A stretch of 64,000 bases of DNA from positions 1 through 64,000 of the forward strand of contig JASJCR010000010.1 in assembly GCA_030065875.1 (NCBI GenBank), written 5' to 3'. How positions within the stretch are numbered: the first letter of the stretch is position 1; each line of letters starts with the position of its first letter. The position numbers were made by a program, and so were the translations under genes. Shown here one piece after another: positions 44,794-54,788 of this stretch. The DNA is from Ardenticatenaceae bacterium (GTDB lineage: Bacteria > Chloroflexota > Anaerolineae > Promineifilales > Promineifilaceae). A model generated the notes under the pieces. The model saw nothing but the letters and a program-made list of their open reading frames with translations. It had not been told where the DNA came from and did no database searches.

Positions 44794-46497
44794 ATGATTA
44801 TGTTTAAGCGTGGGTCGTTTCTTGCCGGGTTGGCGCTCTTAATCAGCGTCTTTCTACTCAATCAGGGCAGCACCGTACAGTCACAAGCACTTCCATCTAA
44901 TTTTTATCTGCCCATCGGGGCACAAAATCCGGCCAATGAAGGGGCGATCGCTTACGGCGTCAATTTTATGAATTCGGTTGACCATCCGGCCGATGCTCAG
45001 ATGTTTGCCAACGGCAAGTTAACCGGAGCCGTGTGGAATCGCTGGCCCCTCTACTGGAGTCGCATCGAAACAGGGAACGGGGTTTTTGATTGGTCCGCTC
45101 ACGATCCAATTGTGCAAGCTGACATCACCAACGGGTTTCGCACAAATGCGATTTTGCTGGGCACGCCCTCTTTTTATACCACAGCGGATGTGCGGCCGGA
45201 TGAACTCGAAACACTGACGCTGGAACCTGGAGATTCAATCTCCCTCAACACGGTACAACGAGCCACACCGGTCGGCTTATACGAACCGGTTTTCACCGAC
45301 GGAAATGACGCCCCAGGCGCAGGAAAAACCATCAATCCCGCCAACCGCTGGGCCCGCTTCGTCTATCAAATCGTCAATCGCTACAAACCAGGGGGAACGC
45401 TGGCCCGCCAAAACAACTGGCCAGGAAATGCAGGCATTACCCATTGGGAAATGTGGAACGAACCGGATTTTGCGCTTTTCTGGGATGCCAGCCAGGCGGA
45501 TTATGCTCGCCTGCTCAAAGTGGGTTACCTGGCCGCCAAACACGCCGACAGCAGCGCCGTGGTTTTATTTGGCGGATTGGCCAATAACGGTGACCTCAAT
45601 TTTTACGAAAACATTCTGACTATCTTTGATCGGGATCCTCTGGGTCCGACCAACAGCTACTTCCACGATATTTACGTAACCCACAGCTACTCCCGCGCCT
45701 CTCGTTCCTGGCTGCACGTGTTCCGGGCGGAACGAGACCTGCGAGATTTTAACATTCAAAAACCGATTTGGCTCAACGAAACCGGTGTACCGGTCTGGGA
45801 TGATTATCCAGGCCCGGTGTGGGATGCCGGCAGCTGGTTGCGCGGGTCTGCCCCTGAAAAAGCGGATTATGTCCTGCAATCCGCCTTTTATTCAATTTAT
45901 GCAGGGGCAGATGGGTATTTTTACTTTCAACTTTATGACGGGTGCGGCAATCAGCCGGCGTTTACCGATTTCCCACCGCACAATGGGGAATTGTGCGATG
46001 CCAATGGCTACCTAACCAATGATCCCTCAAAACCGTGCTCCGGCGATGCCCACGGCCTGTTTCGCAACGCCTCTGACATGATCTGCTTCTCCCAACACCC
46101 CAATCCGGAAAGCCCGCGCTCTGGGCTGGCCGCCTTTCAAATATTGACCGGTTATGCACAGAGTGTACAACCGCTCACCCGCTCTCGACCAAACGGCACG
46201 GCCGAAATTATTCAGCTCTATCAGCCCACAACCAATCGTCGGCTGGTGGCAGCCTGGGCATTAACCAACCAGCCCGAAACGGTAGTTATACCGGCTAAAA
46301 GCAGCAGTGCCCTACTCCTATGGTCCGATGGGACCCAGCAGCAAGTCACCCCGGTTAATGGCGAATACGTATTGTCTCTGCCCGGAGCAACCAATACAAA
46401 CGGCCATAATTTTTACAGCCCCAATGCGCCATTTTTTGATCCATCCCCCTTTATGATTGGCGGGAAAACGGTGGTTTTGATCGAAGACAACGGATGA
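44794..46497 (+). CDS. Secreted glycoside-hydrolase-like (TIM-barrel, GH39-like) protein
   Basis: Signal peptide; HWEMWNEPDFALFWDASQADYARLLKVGYLAAKHADSSAVVLFGG; second acid candidate IWLNETGVPVWDD. Confidence 0.8.
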   Translation: MIMFKRGSFLAGLALLISVFLLNQGSTVQSQALPSNFYLPIGAQNPANEGAIAYGVNFMNSVDHPADAQMFANGKLTGAVWNRWPLYWSRIETGNGVFDWSAHDPIVQADITNGFRTNAILLGTPSFYTTADVRPDELETLTLEPGDSISLNTVQRATPVGLYEPVFTDGNDAPGAGKTINPANRWARFVYQIVNRYKPGGTLARQNNWPGNAGITHWEMWNEPDFALFWDASQADYARLLKVGYLAAKHADSSAVVLFGGLANNGDLNFYENILTIFDRDPLGPTNSYFHDIYVTHSYSRASRSWLHVFRAERDLRDFNIQKPIWLNETGVPVWDDYPGPVWDAGSWLRGSAPEKADYVLQSAFYSIYAGADGYFYFQLYDGCGNQPAFTDFPPHNGELCDANGYLTNDPSKPCSGDAHGLFRNASDMICFSQHPNPESPRSGLAAFQILTGYAQSVQPLTRSRPNGTAEIIQLYQPTTNRRLVAAWALTNQPETVVIPAKSSSALLLWSDGTQQQVTPVNGEYVLSLPGATNTNGHNFYSPNAPFFDPSPFMIGGKTVVLIEDNG

Positions 46498-46557
46498 ATA
46501 ATAATCAATAGTCAATGGTCAATTTTCACGTCAACCCAATTGATCATTGTCTATTGA

Positions 46558-47115
46558 TTATTGACGATTGATAATTTTTTCCCGCTGGTTGATTTCCAAT
46601 GCGATTTTAGCCACGTGACGGGCATCATCAATCGCCCGGTGGTGTCGTCCGGCAAACTCAACTTCGAGGATCCGAAGGGCTTTCATCATCCCAACCGGCC
46701 GGTCTAAATTATATTGGGCGGCAAACACACCTTTTAAATTGACGTGATTGGCTTCAGATAGAAATTCCCCCCAGGGCAGGTTAAGCCGCTTTAAATCCAG
46801 GGTAAGCTGCTCCCGGTCAAAGTTGCCCCAGGAATACCAAATTAATGGGGAATTCCCTGCCCACCCGAGAAAGTCGGCAAAAACCTCTGCAAACGGTGCC
46901 GCCTGATCGACATCTTTTTGCTCGATAGACGTTAACCGGGTGCAGAAAGGGCTCAATTTGGGTTTGAGGACCGGCCGAACAAAACGATCATACTCCTCGA
47001 TGACCGTCAAAGAATCATCGGTTTTGACCGCTCCAATTTCGATGGTCTCCATATTTTCACGGACGTGATTTTTTTTCCAGCAGGTGCATTCAAGGTCGAG
47101 GAATATATGGTACAT
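46558..47115 (-). CDS. DEDDh 3'-5' exonuclease (KapD/ERI-1-like)
   Basis: MYHIFLDLECTCW...ETIEIGAVK...HHRAIDDARHVAKIA. Confidence 0.9.
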   Translation of the reverse strand: MYHIFLDLECTCWKKNHVRENMETIEIGAVKTDDSLTVIEEYDRFVRPVLKPKLSPFCTRLTSIEQKDVDQAAPFAEVFADFLGWAGNSPLIWYSWGNFDREQLTLDLKRLNLPWGEFLSEANHVNLKGVFAAQYNLDRPVGMMKALRILEVEFAGRHHRAIDDARHVAKIALEINQREKIINRQ

Positions 47116-47130
47116 GTGTGTGGTTGCTTG

Positions 47131-47631
47131 TTAGGTTAAAGTGAGTCCCATGGCGTCCTCCCCGGCGATGACCAGACCGGTTTTGGCAAACCCAAACGAC
47201 TTGTAAAAATTTTCGGCCGCGCGATTTTCAGGATGAACCGTCAGGTACACTCCTTCACAGTTGGGGAACCGTCGACGAACGGCCGCTAGATAATCCTCCA
47301 TGGCCGCCTTGCCATATCCCATACCTTGAAATCGCCGATCAATTAAAAACCCGCTAATATAACAGACTCGCGTATCATGCGGCTTGTACATAAAACTGTA
47401 AAAGCCAACCATTTCATTGGTTTCCTGACTGTAAATGCCGCACGGGTCGTAATGAACGCCGTTTGGCCTGATATACGCCTTGGCTAACGACATAACGACT
47501 GAGGGCACAAATTGCCCCTGCTGGGGGTGAACCCGCAAGGTAAGCGCCTCTTTCCAGTTGTCAGCGTCGATCGGCCGAACATAAATCATCTTCTTTTTGT
47601 GGGAAGGTTTTAAATGGATGTTGCTCATCAT
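47131..47631 (-). CDS. GNAT-family N-acetyltransferase
   Basis: GFLIDRRFQGMGYGKAAMEDYLAAV...VHPENRAAENFYKSFGF. Confidence 0.92.
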   Translation of the reverse strand: MMSNIHLKPSHKKKMIYVRPIDADNWKEALTLRVHPQQGQFVPSVVMSLAKAYIRPNGVHYDPCGIYSQETNEMVGFYSFMYKPHDTRVCYISGFLIDRRFQGMGYGKAAMEDYLAAVRRRFPNCEGVYLTVHPENRAAENFYKSFGFAKTGLVIAGEDAMGLTLT

Positions 47632-47847
47632 GATAAATCCGCTACGCTTATCGAACTTTTCAACATCGATATGCTTATTGTGTCACAAAACAGCCGCGGA
47701 CGCATGTTTAACACTCAACACCGGATGACCTGATTTCTCAATTGCGTTATCAATCTGCGAATATATGCGGTTCCCCCCGACGGGGTCTGCGGATAGTACA
47801 ATTCATCAAACATCTTGTAACTCACCCATTATTTTGGAGAAGCGGAA

Positions 47848-48906
47848 ATGACTGAACCTTATGATCATCCAACGTTGGAATTGTTTCAGGAATTATTAGA
47901 AGAACCCTCCCCCTCCGGCTTTGAAGATCAAATCGCCGCCCTCATCATGGACAAGCTGGAATCGTGGGGGTATGAGCCGGTTACCGACGCGGCCGGGAAC
48001 GTATTTGTCATGTTTGATGGTCAGCCGGAAGCTCCTCTGGTTTGCTACGCGGCTCACATGGATGAAATCGGCTTCATGGTGAACCGAATCGAAGCAGACG
48101 GCCGCCTGCGAGCGATCCGACATGGAGGGCTGATGCCCTGGAAAGCGGGTGAAGGGCCGGTTGAAATATTGACCGATCGCGGAGAGCGGCTGATGGGAGT
48201 CCTATCATTTGGTTCAACACACGGCCCATCACAAACTCCAACCTGGGAAAGTGCTTCGATTATGACCGGTTTGACCCCGGAAGAGTTAAACGAAAAAGGG
48301 GTGCGGCCGGGATCACCGGGCGTGCTGGCCAGACACGTCTGTCAACCGGTCATTCTTGGCTCAAATGATGATCCGCTGGTGGGCGCCTGGACCTTTGATG
48401 ACCGGCTTGGCTGCGCCACCCTGCTCCGCGCCCTAAAGCGATTAAAAGATGACGGCAACGATCCTCTGTGCCCAACTATTGTGGCCTTTACCACCCGCGA
48501 AGAAGTCGGCGGATACGGGGCTCGCTATCTGGCCAGCCTGCACATGCCCGATATTTTTATCGCCGTAGATGGCGCGCCGATGACGGCCGAAACCGATTTA
48601 AAGCTTGACGGCCGACCGGTCGCCTGGGCCAAAGATCAACTTGGACCGTATGATGGTCAGCTGATCGTCGACCTCATCGAAATCGGCCGCGATTTGGAAA
48701 TTGGGGTCCAAACCGCCACCTACGGCAGCAACGCCAGTGACGCCAGCATGGCCATGACGGCCGGTGGGGTCGGCCGGATCGCCTGCTTTGGCCATCCGCG
48801 CGAAAACAGCCACGGGTTTGAAGTCACGCGCCTCTCGGTATTCGACAATATGCTGGAAATTTTACTGACGTTTATGACCCGCTGGGACGGGAGAGATGCG
48901 GATTAA
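47848..48906 (+). CDS. M42-family metallopeptidase
   Basis: LLEEPSPSGFEDQI, CYAAHMDEIGFMV, WTFDDRLGCATLLRAL, TTREEVGGYGARY. Confidence 0.93.
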   Translation: MTEPYDHPTLELFQELLEEPSPSGFEDQIAALIMDKLESWGYEPVTDAAGNVFVMFDGQPEAPLVCYAAHMDEIGFMVNRIEADGRLRAIRHGGLMPWKAGEGPVEILTDRGERLMGVLSFGSTHGPSQTPTWESASIMTGLTPEELNEKGVRPGSPGVLARHVCQPVILGSNDDPLVGAWTFDDRLGCATLLRALKRLKDDGNDPLCPTIVAFTTREEVGGYGARYLASLHMPDIFIAVDGAPMTAETDLKLDGRPVAWAKDQLGPYDGQLIVDLIEIGRDLEIGVQTATYGSNASDASMAMTAGGVGRIACFGHPRENSHGFEVTRLSVFDNMLEILLTFMTRWDGRDAD

Positions 48907-48925
48907 CCCCATTATCAATCAAAAT

Positions 48926-48998
48926 AGTGGCTGTTCAGGTGCTCCGGCCGGTCTCTGACCGTGCCGCCTGGTGGCTCGGTGTGGACACCGGGCACAGC
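48926..48998 (+). repeat. Dispersed repeat family D, copy 2 (inverted relative to copy 1)
   Basis: GTGGCTGTTCAGGTGCTCCGGCCGGTCTCTGACCGTGCCGCCTGGTGGCTCGGTGTGGACACCGGGCACAGCC. Confidence 0.8.
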
Positions 48999-49162
48999 CT
49001 CTAGAGAAAGTTGAGCCCCGAACAACTGCTCGAATAAAACATCCTGAATAATGACAGATGGCCGCCATGACGGCCCTTTTCTAACAACTCTCCGACACCT
49101 GCGAAGCCAGGTGCTGTGGTACAATTTACCCTGTTAAAATGACCTGAAGGAGACCATTTTTC

Positions 49163-52075
49163 ATGACCACAGCCCACGGTTTCACCCTAATCACCGAGGA
49201 AAAAGTTGACGAAATAAACAGCATTACCCGCCTGTACAAACATGAAAAAAGCGGAGCGGAGCTGCTGTCAATCATCAATGATGACGAAAATAAAACGTTT
49301 GGCATCACCTTTCGGACGCCGGTCACCAGCTCCAGCGGAGTTCCCCACATTATGGAGCACGCTGTCCTGGGTGGATCGCGCAAATTTCCGGTCAAAGAAC
49401 CTTTTATTGAATTGGTAAAAGGCTCCCTAAACACATTTTTGAACGCCTTCACCTACCCGGATATGACCTGTTATCCGGTTGCCAGTACCAATTTGCAAGA
49501 TTTTTACAACCTGGTAGACGTCTATCTCGACGCCGTTTTTTACCCGTTAATCACCCGGCACCATTTGGATCAGGAAGGGTGGCATTATGAACTTGAACAA
49601 CCCGATCAGCCCTTAACCTACAAAGGGATCGTCTTTAACGAAATGAAAGGGGCGTACTCCTCTCCAGATGGCATTCTCTTTAAATACAGCCGGGAATCAC
49701 TTTTCTCATCCGATCATCCGTATGGGGTTGATTCCGGTGGCGATCCGGCCGTCATTCCCGACCTGACGTATGAGGAGTTTAAGCGGTTTCACGACGTTTA
49801 TTATCATCCCTCAAACGCCAGAATTTACTTTTATGGAGATGATAATCCGGAAGAGCGATTGATCATGCTCGATCGCTACCTAAGTGATTTTGATAACCGG
49901 CCGGTGCCCAGCGAAGTGCCTCTTTTCCCTCTTCGAGACAAATTCCAGCGTCACACCATCCCCTATGCGGTTGACGAGGCGGGAGAAGAAGATCCCAAAT
50001 ATTACCTAACCTTAAATTGGCTCCTGCCGGAAATCACAGATCGACAAACGGCATTGGGCCTGTCAATCCTCTCTCATATTTTATCCGGCACGGCCGGGTC
50101 GCCTCTGCAACGAACCCTGATTGAATCGGAATTAGGTGAAGACACAATCGGGGGCGGATTCTCGACCTACATGCGGCAGCCGATGTTTATGTCCGGCATG
50201 AAAGGGGTCGAAAAAGATAACTTGGACAAAGTCGAGCAGCTTATCCTCGATACCCTGGCGCAGCTGGCCAATGAAGGAATCGACCCGGCCGCAGTTGAAG
50301 CATCCGTCAATACCGTTGAGTTCAGCCTGCGAGAAGCGAATACCGGGAGCTTTCCTCGCGGTCTGGTTTATATGCTCAACGCCCTGAGCTTCTGGCTGCA
50401 CGAAGGCAACCCGCTTGACGGTTTGCGCTATGAAGAACCGCTGGCCGCAATCAAAGAGGCCGTGGCCGCTGACAGCTACTTTGAATCCCTTATCAAAACA
50501 TTTTTGCTCGACAATCAGCACCGCACGGCGGTGACCCTGGAACCGGACGCCCAGCTCAATCAGCGCAAGCTGGAGGATGAAGCAGCCCGCCTGGCCGAAA
50601 TCAAGGCCGGGCTCACTGACGAGGAACTTGAATCAATCATCGCCAATACGGCCGAGTTAAATGTGCGGCAGGAAACCCCTGATGATCCGGCCGATTTGGC
50701 CAAGCTGCCTTCTCTAACGCTGGATGATCTGGACAAAGAGGCAAAAGAACTGCCGATCGCCATCGAAAATGAGCACGGGCTGGAAATCATCCATCACGAT
50801 TTATTTACCAACGGCATCGTTTATTTTCGTCTGGGGTTTGACTTAAAGGTGCTGCCGCAGGATTTGCTGCCATTTCTCCCTTTGTTTAGCTATGCTTTAA
50901 CCGATATAGGAACCGAAACCGAAGATTATGTTAAATTAACCCAGCGCATCGGTCGCTCTACCGGAGGGATTAATGCCTCTCGGGTTGTGACCGATAAATT
51001 TAAGACCAGGGAGGCCCTGAGTTATTTGACGATGCGTGGAAAAGCCACTCTGGAGCAGGCACCGGAAATGCTGGCCATCATGCGGGATATCCTGCTAACC
51101 GTTAAGCTTGATAATCAGTCCCGTTTCCGCCAAATGGTGCTGGAAGAAAAAGCGGGAGAAGAAGCGCGCCTCATCCCCAGTGGCCATGGAATCGTTCTCG
51201 GCCGTTTACGGGGAATGTTTACCGAGGCCGGGTGGATCAATCAGCAAATGGGCGGGATCGATTATCTTTTCTTCCTACGCCGCCTGGTTGACGAAGTTGA
51301 AAATAGCTGGCCAACTGTCCTGAAAAAATTAGAAACGATCCGCAAACTGCTGGTGAATCGGCAAAATATGTACGTGGATACCACCCTCGACCAGGAAAAT
51401 TACCGGACATTCCGGCCGCAAATCGATGGGTTTCTCAATCAACTACCCTCGTTTAAACCGGAAAAAACCACCTGGCAATTTGCCTTTCAACCCCAAAATG
51501 AAGGATTGACGATGCCGGCTCAGGTCAACTACGTGGCCAAGGGCATTGACCTGAAGGCCCAAGGGTTTGAAACACACGGCTCGATCAACGTCATCAGCAA
51601 TATGATTCAGACCGGCTACTTGTGGGAACAGGTGCGCATGAAGGGCGGGGCTTATGGCGGCTTTATGTCCTACAGCAGCCACTCTGGCCTGCTGGCATTT
51701 TGCTCTTATCGAGATCCCAATCTGCTAGAAACTTTGAGTGTGTACGATCAGGCGGCCGCCGTCCTCAAAAATACGACGTGGACACAGGAAGCGATCACCA
51801 AAGCGATTATTGGCGTCATCGGCAATATGGATGGGTACCAGCTGCCCGAAGCCAAAGGGAAAACCGCCTTGATGCGTCATTTACACGGCATTACCACCGC
51901 CGACCGTCAAAAAACCAGAAATGAAGTGTTGGGGACCGGTCCGGAAGATTTTTATCGCTTTGTCGATGTTGCCCAAACCGTGCGTGATGAGGGCACCGTC
52001 GTTGTCCTTGGGGCACCGGACCGTGTTCAGCAGGCGGCGGAAACTGTTAAAATGACCCTGACCAAGGTCAAATAG
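49163..52075 (+). CDS. M16C-family peptidase (presequence protease/PreP-like)
   Basis: Inverted zinc motif HIMEHAVLGGS (HxxEH); VKEPFIELVKGSLNTFLNAFTYPDMTCYPVAS. Confidence 0.96.
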   Translation: MTTAHGFTLITEEKVDEINSITRLYKHEKSGAELLSIINDDENKTFGITFRTPVTSSSGVPHIMEHAVLGGSRKFPVKEPFIELVKGSLNTFLNAFTYPDMTCYPVASTNLQDFYNLVDVYLDAVFYPLITRHHLDQEGWHYELEQPDQPLTYKGIVFNEMKGAYSSPDGILFKYSRESLFSSDHPYGVDSGGDPAVIPDLTYEEFKRFHDVYYHPSNARIYFYGDDNPEERLIMLDRYLSDFDNRPVPSEVPLFPLRDKFQRHTIPYAVDEAGEEDPKYYLTLNWLLPEITDRQTALGLSILSHILSGTAGSPLQRTLIESELGEDTIGGGFSTYMRQPMFMSGMKGVEKDNLDKVEQLILDTLAQLANEGIDPAAVEASVNTVEFSLREANTGSFPRGLVYMLNALSFWLHEGNPLDGLRYEEPLAAIKEAVAADSYFESLIKTFLLDNQHRTAVTLEPDAQLNQRKLEDEAARLAEIKAGLTDEELESIIANTAELNVRQETPDDPADLAKLPSLTLDDLDKEAKELPIAIENEHGLEIIHHDLFTNGIVYFRLGFDLKVLPQDLLPFLPLFSYALTDIGTETEDYVKLTQRIGRSTGGINASRVVTDKFKTREALSYLTMRGKATLEQAPEMLAIMRDILLTVKLDNQSRFRQMVLEEKAGEEARLIPSGHGIVLGRLRGMFTEAGWINQQMGGIDYLFFLRRLVDEVENSWPTVLKKLETIRKLLVNRQNMYVDTTLDQENYRTFRPQIDGFLNQLPSFKPEKTTWQFAFQPQNEGLTMPAQVNYVAKGIDLKAQGFETHGSINVISNMIQTGYLWEQVRMKGGAYGGFMSYSSHSGLLAFCSYRDPNLLETLSVYDQAAAVLKNTTWTQEAITKAIIGVIGNMDGYQLPEAKGKTALMRHLHGITTADRQKTRNEVLGTGPEDFYRFVDVAQTVRDEGTVVVLGAPDRVQQAAETVKMTLTKVK

Positions 52076-52101
52076 CTGGTTTTTTTATCGTGATCCACTT
52101 C

Positions 52102-52236
52102 AAGTAGTTTACAAAAAATGTTACAAGAAAAATCGTCCGCAGATTACGCAGATTTTCGCAGATTACAGTGAAAATCTGCGGCCATCTGCGTAATCTGTGG
52201 ATACCTTATTTCAGAAAACAATTTGTAACTTACCTA
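52102..52236 (+). repeat. Dispersed repeat family B, copy 4
   Basis: AAGTAGTTTACAAAAAATG...GCAGATTACGCAGATTTTCGCAGATTACAGTGAAAATCTGCGGCCATCTGCGTAATCTGTGG...CAATTTGTAACTTACCTA. Confidence 0.8.
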
Positions 52237-52252
52237 AAAAGGAAAACCCTAT

Positions 52253-52525
52253 ATGAATACAATTCATGCAGCGGCGGGTTCTGATGAAGTTCAGCTGGTC
52301 AAAAATGAGCAGCTTGAAGTATCCGGCCAAGCTGAGTCCTATACGGTTGAATTTCCTTATGGGAAGGCGGTTTGGAACCGCCCCACGGCCGTTGTTGTGG
52401 CTCAAAATGGACAGTCATTCTCTTATCCAATTGTTGATGTTACCCGTATATTTCAGCTAGCCATATGGGTCATAGCGGCGGCGGCCGTTTTGATCATTTG
52501 GCGTTCGGGGCAAAAGGAAAAATGA
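52253..52525 (+). CDS. Small membrane protein, partial GerW/YtfJ-like paralogue
   Basis: C-terminus SYPIVDVTRIFQLAIWVIAAAAVLIIWR parallels the next gene's EPIVDVTKLGLTLFSAAAAVLLTLIR. Confidence 0.6.
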   Translation: MNTIHAAAGSDEVQLVKNEQLEVSGQAESYTVEFPYGKAVWNRPTAVVVAQNGQSFSYPIVDVTRIFQLAIWVIAAAAVLIIWRSGQKEK

Positions 52526-52923
52526 GTGAAAAAATGGAAAATGGTTCCCAAATTTACGGTGCACGCGAAGCACATCAATTTTTAGATCACCTGGGGCAGA
52601 CAGGACGGGCCAAATCGGTTTTTACAGCCAGGGTAGAAGCCAATGGCTACACAATTATTCAGGCTGCGGAAGTTGGCTTGTCCGGCGGTGTGGGGTTTGG
52701 AGGAAGTGTCTCCTCCACTGATGAGCACAGCGAAGGAGGCGGTGGCGGTGGCGGCGGTTATGCGTTCGGCCGGCCGGTGGCCTCTGTCATTATCGGTCCG
52801 GATGGGGTTCGTGTTGAACCAATTGTAGACGTCACCAAACTCGGTCTGACTTTGTTCTCGGCTGCGGCGGCCGTTTTGTTGACGTTAATCCGCATCAGGG
52901 GAAAAGTTAAAATGGCCAGATAA
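52522..52923 (+). CDS. GerW/YtfJ-family protein with C-terminal TM
   Basis: Gly-rich core GLSGGVGFGGSVSSTDEHSEGGGGGGGGYAFGRPVASVIIGPDGVRVEPIVD; ATGA overlap with upstream ORF. Confidence 0.75.
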   Translation: MSEKMENGSQIYGAREAHQFLDHLGQTGRAKSVFTARVEANGYTIIQAAEVGLSGGVGFGGSVSSTDEHSEGGGGGGGGYAFGRPVASVIIGPDGVRVEPIVDVTKLGLTLFSAAAAVLLTLIRIRGKVKMAR

Positions 52924-54676
52924 GGGGCAAAATCGTTAAGGCTAAAATCAGGACAAGCAGGTTGAGCAGTGCTCCTACCCGCACGTAGTCCATAAAGCGG
53001 TAATTTCCTGGACCCATAATGATCACATTTACCTGATGGCCAACCGGGGTCATAAACGAGGTCGAGGCCGCTAGCACGACACCCATTACCAGTGATCTGG
53101 GGTCGATCCCCTGAGATTGAGCGATGGCGATGGCAATGGGAACCATCAGCACGGTTGTGGCCGCATTGGAGATAAAGCTGGTTAACAGGGAGGTCAAAAT
53201 AAACAACCCCGCCAGAACCGCCAGCGGCCCATAAGCACCCAGAACGTCAACCGCTCGCTGGGCTAAATATGCGGCCGTGCCGGTATTTTCCATAGCCATT
53301 CCCAGAGGGAGCAAACCGGCGATCAGAAAAACCGCCTGCCAATCAATTGATCGGTACGCATCCTCCATCGAAATCGACTTTGACAGGACCATGGCAATCG
53401 CCCCAACCAGCATGCCGGTGGCCGTGTCAATTAATCCCATGGTGATCGCCAGCAGCGTGACCCCCAAAATACCCAACACAACCGGAATCTTTTCTGTTTT
53501 CTTGAGCTCCAAAGGGGATGTATCTAAAACCAAAAAATTGGGATTTTCATGCAGGACCTCAATGCGATCGAGCGGTCCTTCAACCATCACATCATCCCCG
53601 ATCTGCAGAGGAATGTCACCTAAATGAGTGGTATGCACATCGCCATCGTGCTGGATCGACACCACGGACAATCCATATCGATTGCGAAAATTCATGTCTT
53701 TTAAGGTTTGCCCTTCCCGCCGCGAGTGGGGGGCCAGTGTAATTTCGGCCAGCGTTAACTCTTTTGGATCGGTTTCCGCCCGCTCCCACCCGCGAAAAAT
53801 CCTCAGCTTTTCATTCTTGCCGGCCTCCACAATTTTTTCCGGCTCCCCTTCCAATAAAAGGACGTCACCAACGCGAAGGCGGTAATCGCTTTGAGGGTCA
53901 ATTTCTTGCCCCATATGCCGAATTTGAATGACCTGCAGGTGGTATTTTTGTTCAATTTCGCTTTCAGGAATCGTTTGACCTAATATCGGGGCCCGCTCGC
54001 GAACCCGCACTTCAGTCACAATTTGATCTGCGGTTTGACCTTTTATCGGCGATCCGGAATAGCGCTCCGGCAGCAGACGGTTGCCCAGATAGGTCATATA
54101 CAAAACCCCAACGACTAGAGATGAGAAACCCAAGGGGAAGAAATCAAAAAAGCCAAACGGTTCAATTCCGGCCGAACGAGCGAGAATTTCTGTGGCCAAT
54201 ATATTTGGAGGGGTGCCAATTAAGGTCATATTTCCCCCCAAAAGGGCGGCAAATGCCATCGGCATCAGCATCTTTGAAGGTGCAAGCTCAATTTGTTTGC
54301 TGATGGCCACCACGGCCGGCATCAAGATCGCCACCGCACCGATATTGTTCATGAAGGCCGACATCCCCCCGACAACCAGCATGACGACCAGCTGCAGCCG
54401 CAAGACATCGCGGCCGGTTACCTTCAATATTTGATCCCCCAGCAAATCGGCCACGCCGCTGCGCAATAAGGCACCGCTGATGATAAAAACCGCCCAAACT
54501 GTTACTACTGCAGGGCTAGCAAACCCGGCAAAAGCTTCGGCCGGGGTCAGCAAACCGGTTAATACAATCGTCACCAGCACAATCAGGGCTATGATATCAG
54601 CCCTCAACCGGTCTATCACAAATAAAACAACAGCTACAACTAGCGTGCCCAGCACGAGCCATTGTTCATGGGACAT
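52907..54676 (-). CDS. SLC13-family permease with TrkA-C domains
   Basis: Membrane motifs LMPMAFAALLGGNMTLIGTPPNILA and SFISNAATTVLMVPIAIA; central TrkA-C-like pair. Confidence 0.93.
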   Translation of the reverse strand: MSHEQWLVLGTLVVAVVLFVIDRLRADIIALIVLVTIVLTGLLTPAEAFAGFASPAVVTVWAVFIISGALLRSGVADLLGDQILKVTGRDVLRLQLVVMLVVGGMSAFMNNIGAVAILMPAVVAISKQIELAPSKMLMPMAFAALLGGNMTLIGTPPNILATEILARSAGIEPFGFFDFFPLGFSSLVVGVLYMTYLGNRLLPERYSGSPIKGQTADQIVTEVRVRERAPILGQTIPESEIEQKYHLQVIQIRHMGQEIDPQSDYRLRVGDVLLLEGEPEKIVEAGKNEKLRIFRGWERAETDPKELTLAEITLAPHSRREGQTLKDMNFRNRYGLSVVSIQHDGDVHTTHLGDIPLQIGDDVMVEGPLDRIEVLHENPNFLVLDTSPLELKKTEKIPVVLGILGVTLLAITMGLIDTATGMLVGAIAMVLSKSISMEDAYRSIDWQAVFLIAGLLPLGMAMENTGTAAYLAQRAVDVLGAYGPLAVLAGLFILTSLLTSFISNAATTVLMVPIAIAIAQSQGIDPRSLVMGVVLAASTSFMTPVGHQVNVIIMGPGNYRFMDYVRVGALLNLLVLILALTILPLIWPF

Positions 54677-54788
54677 ACCAATTTCTCCTTCAACGACGCA
54701 ACTATTGATATCATACCAGCCTTTTGCCGAGTCACAATGGTGATGACAATGATTACGGTGTTGAAAAGCGGACAGCCAGCCATTTTGT

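Noticed and set aside
48598-48813. ORF antisense to the M42 peptidase
   Set aside because: Shadow ORF with no family resemblance; peptidase frame carries all motifs
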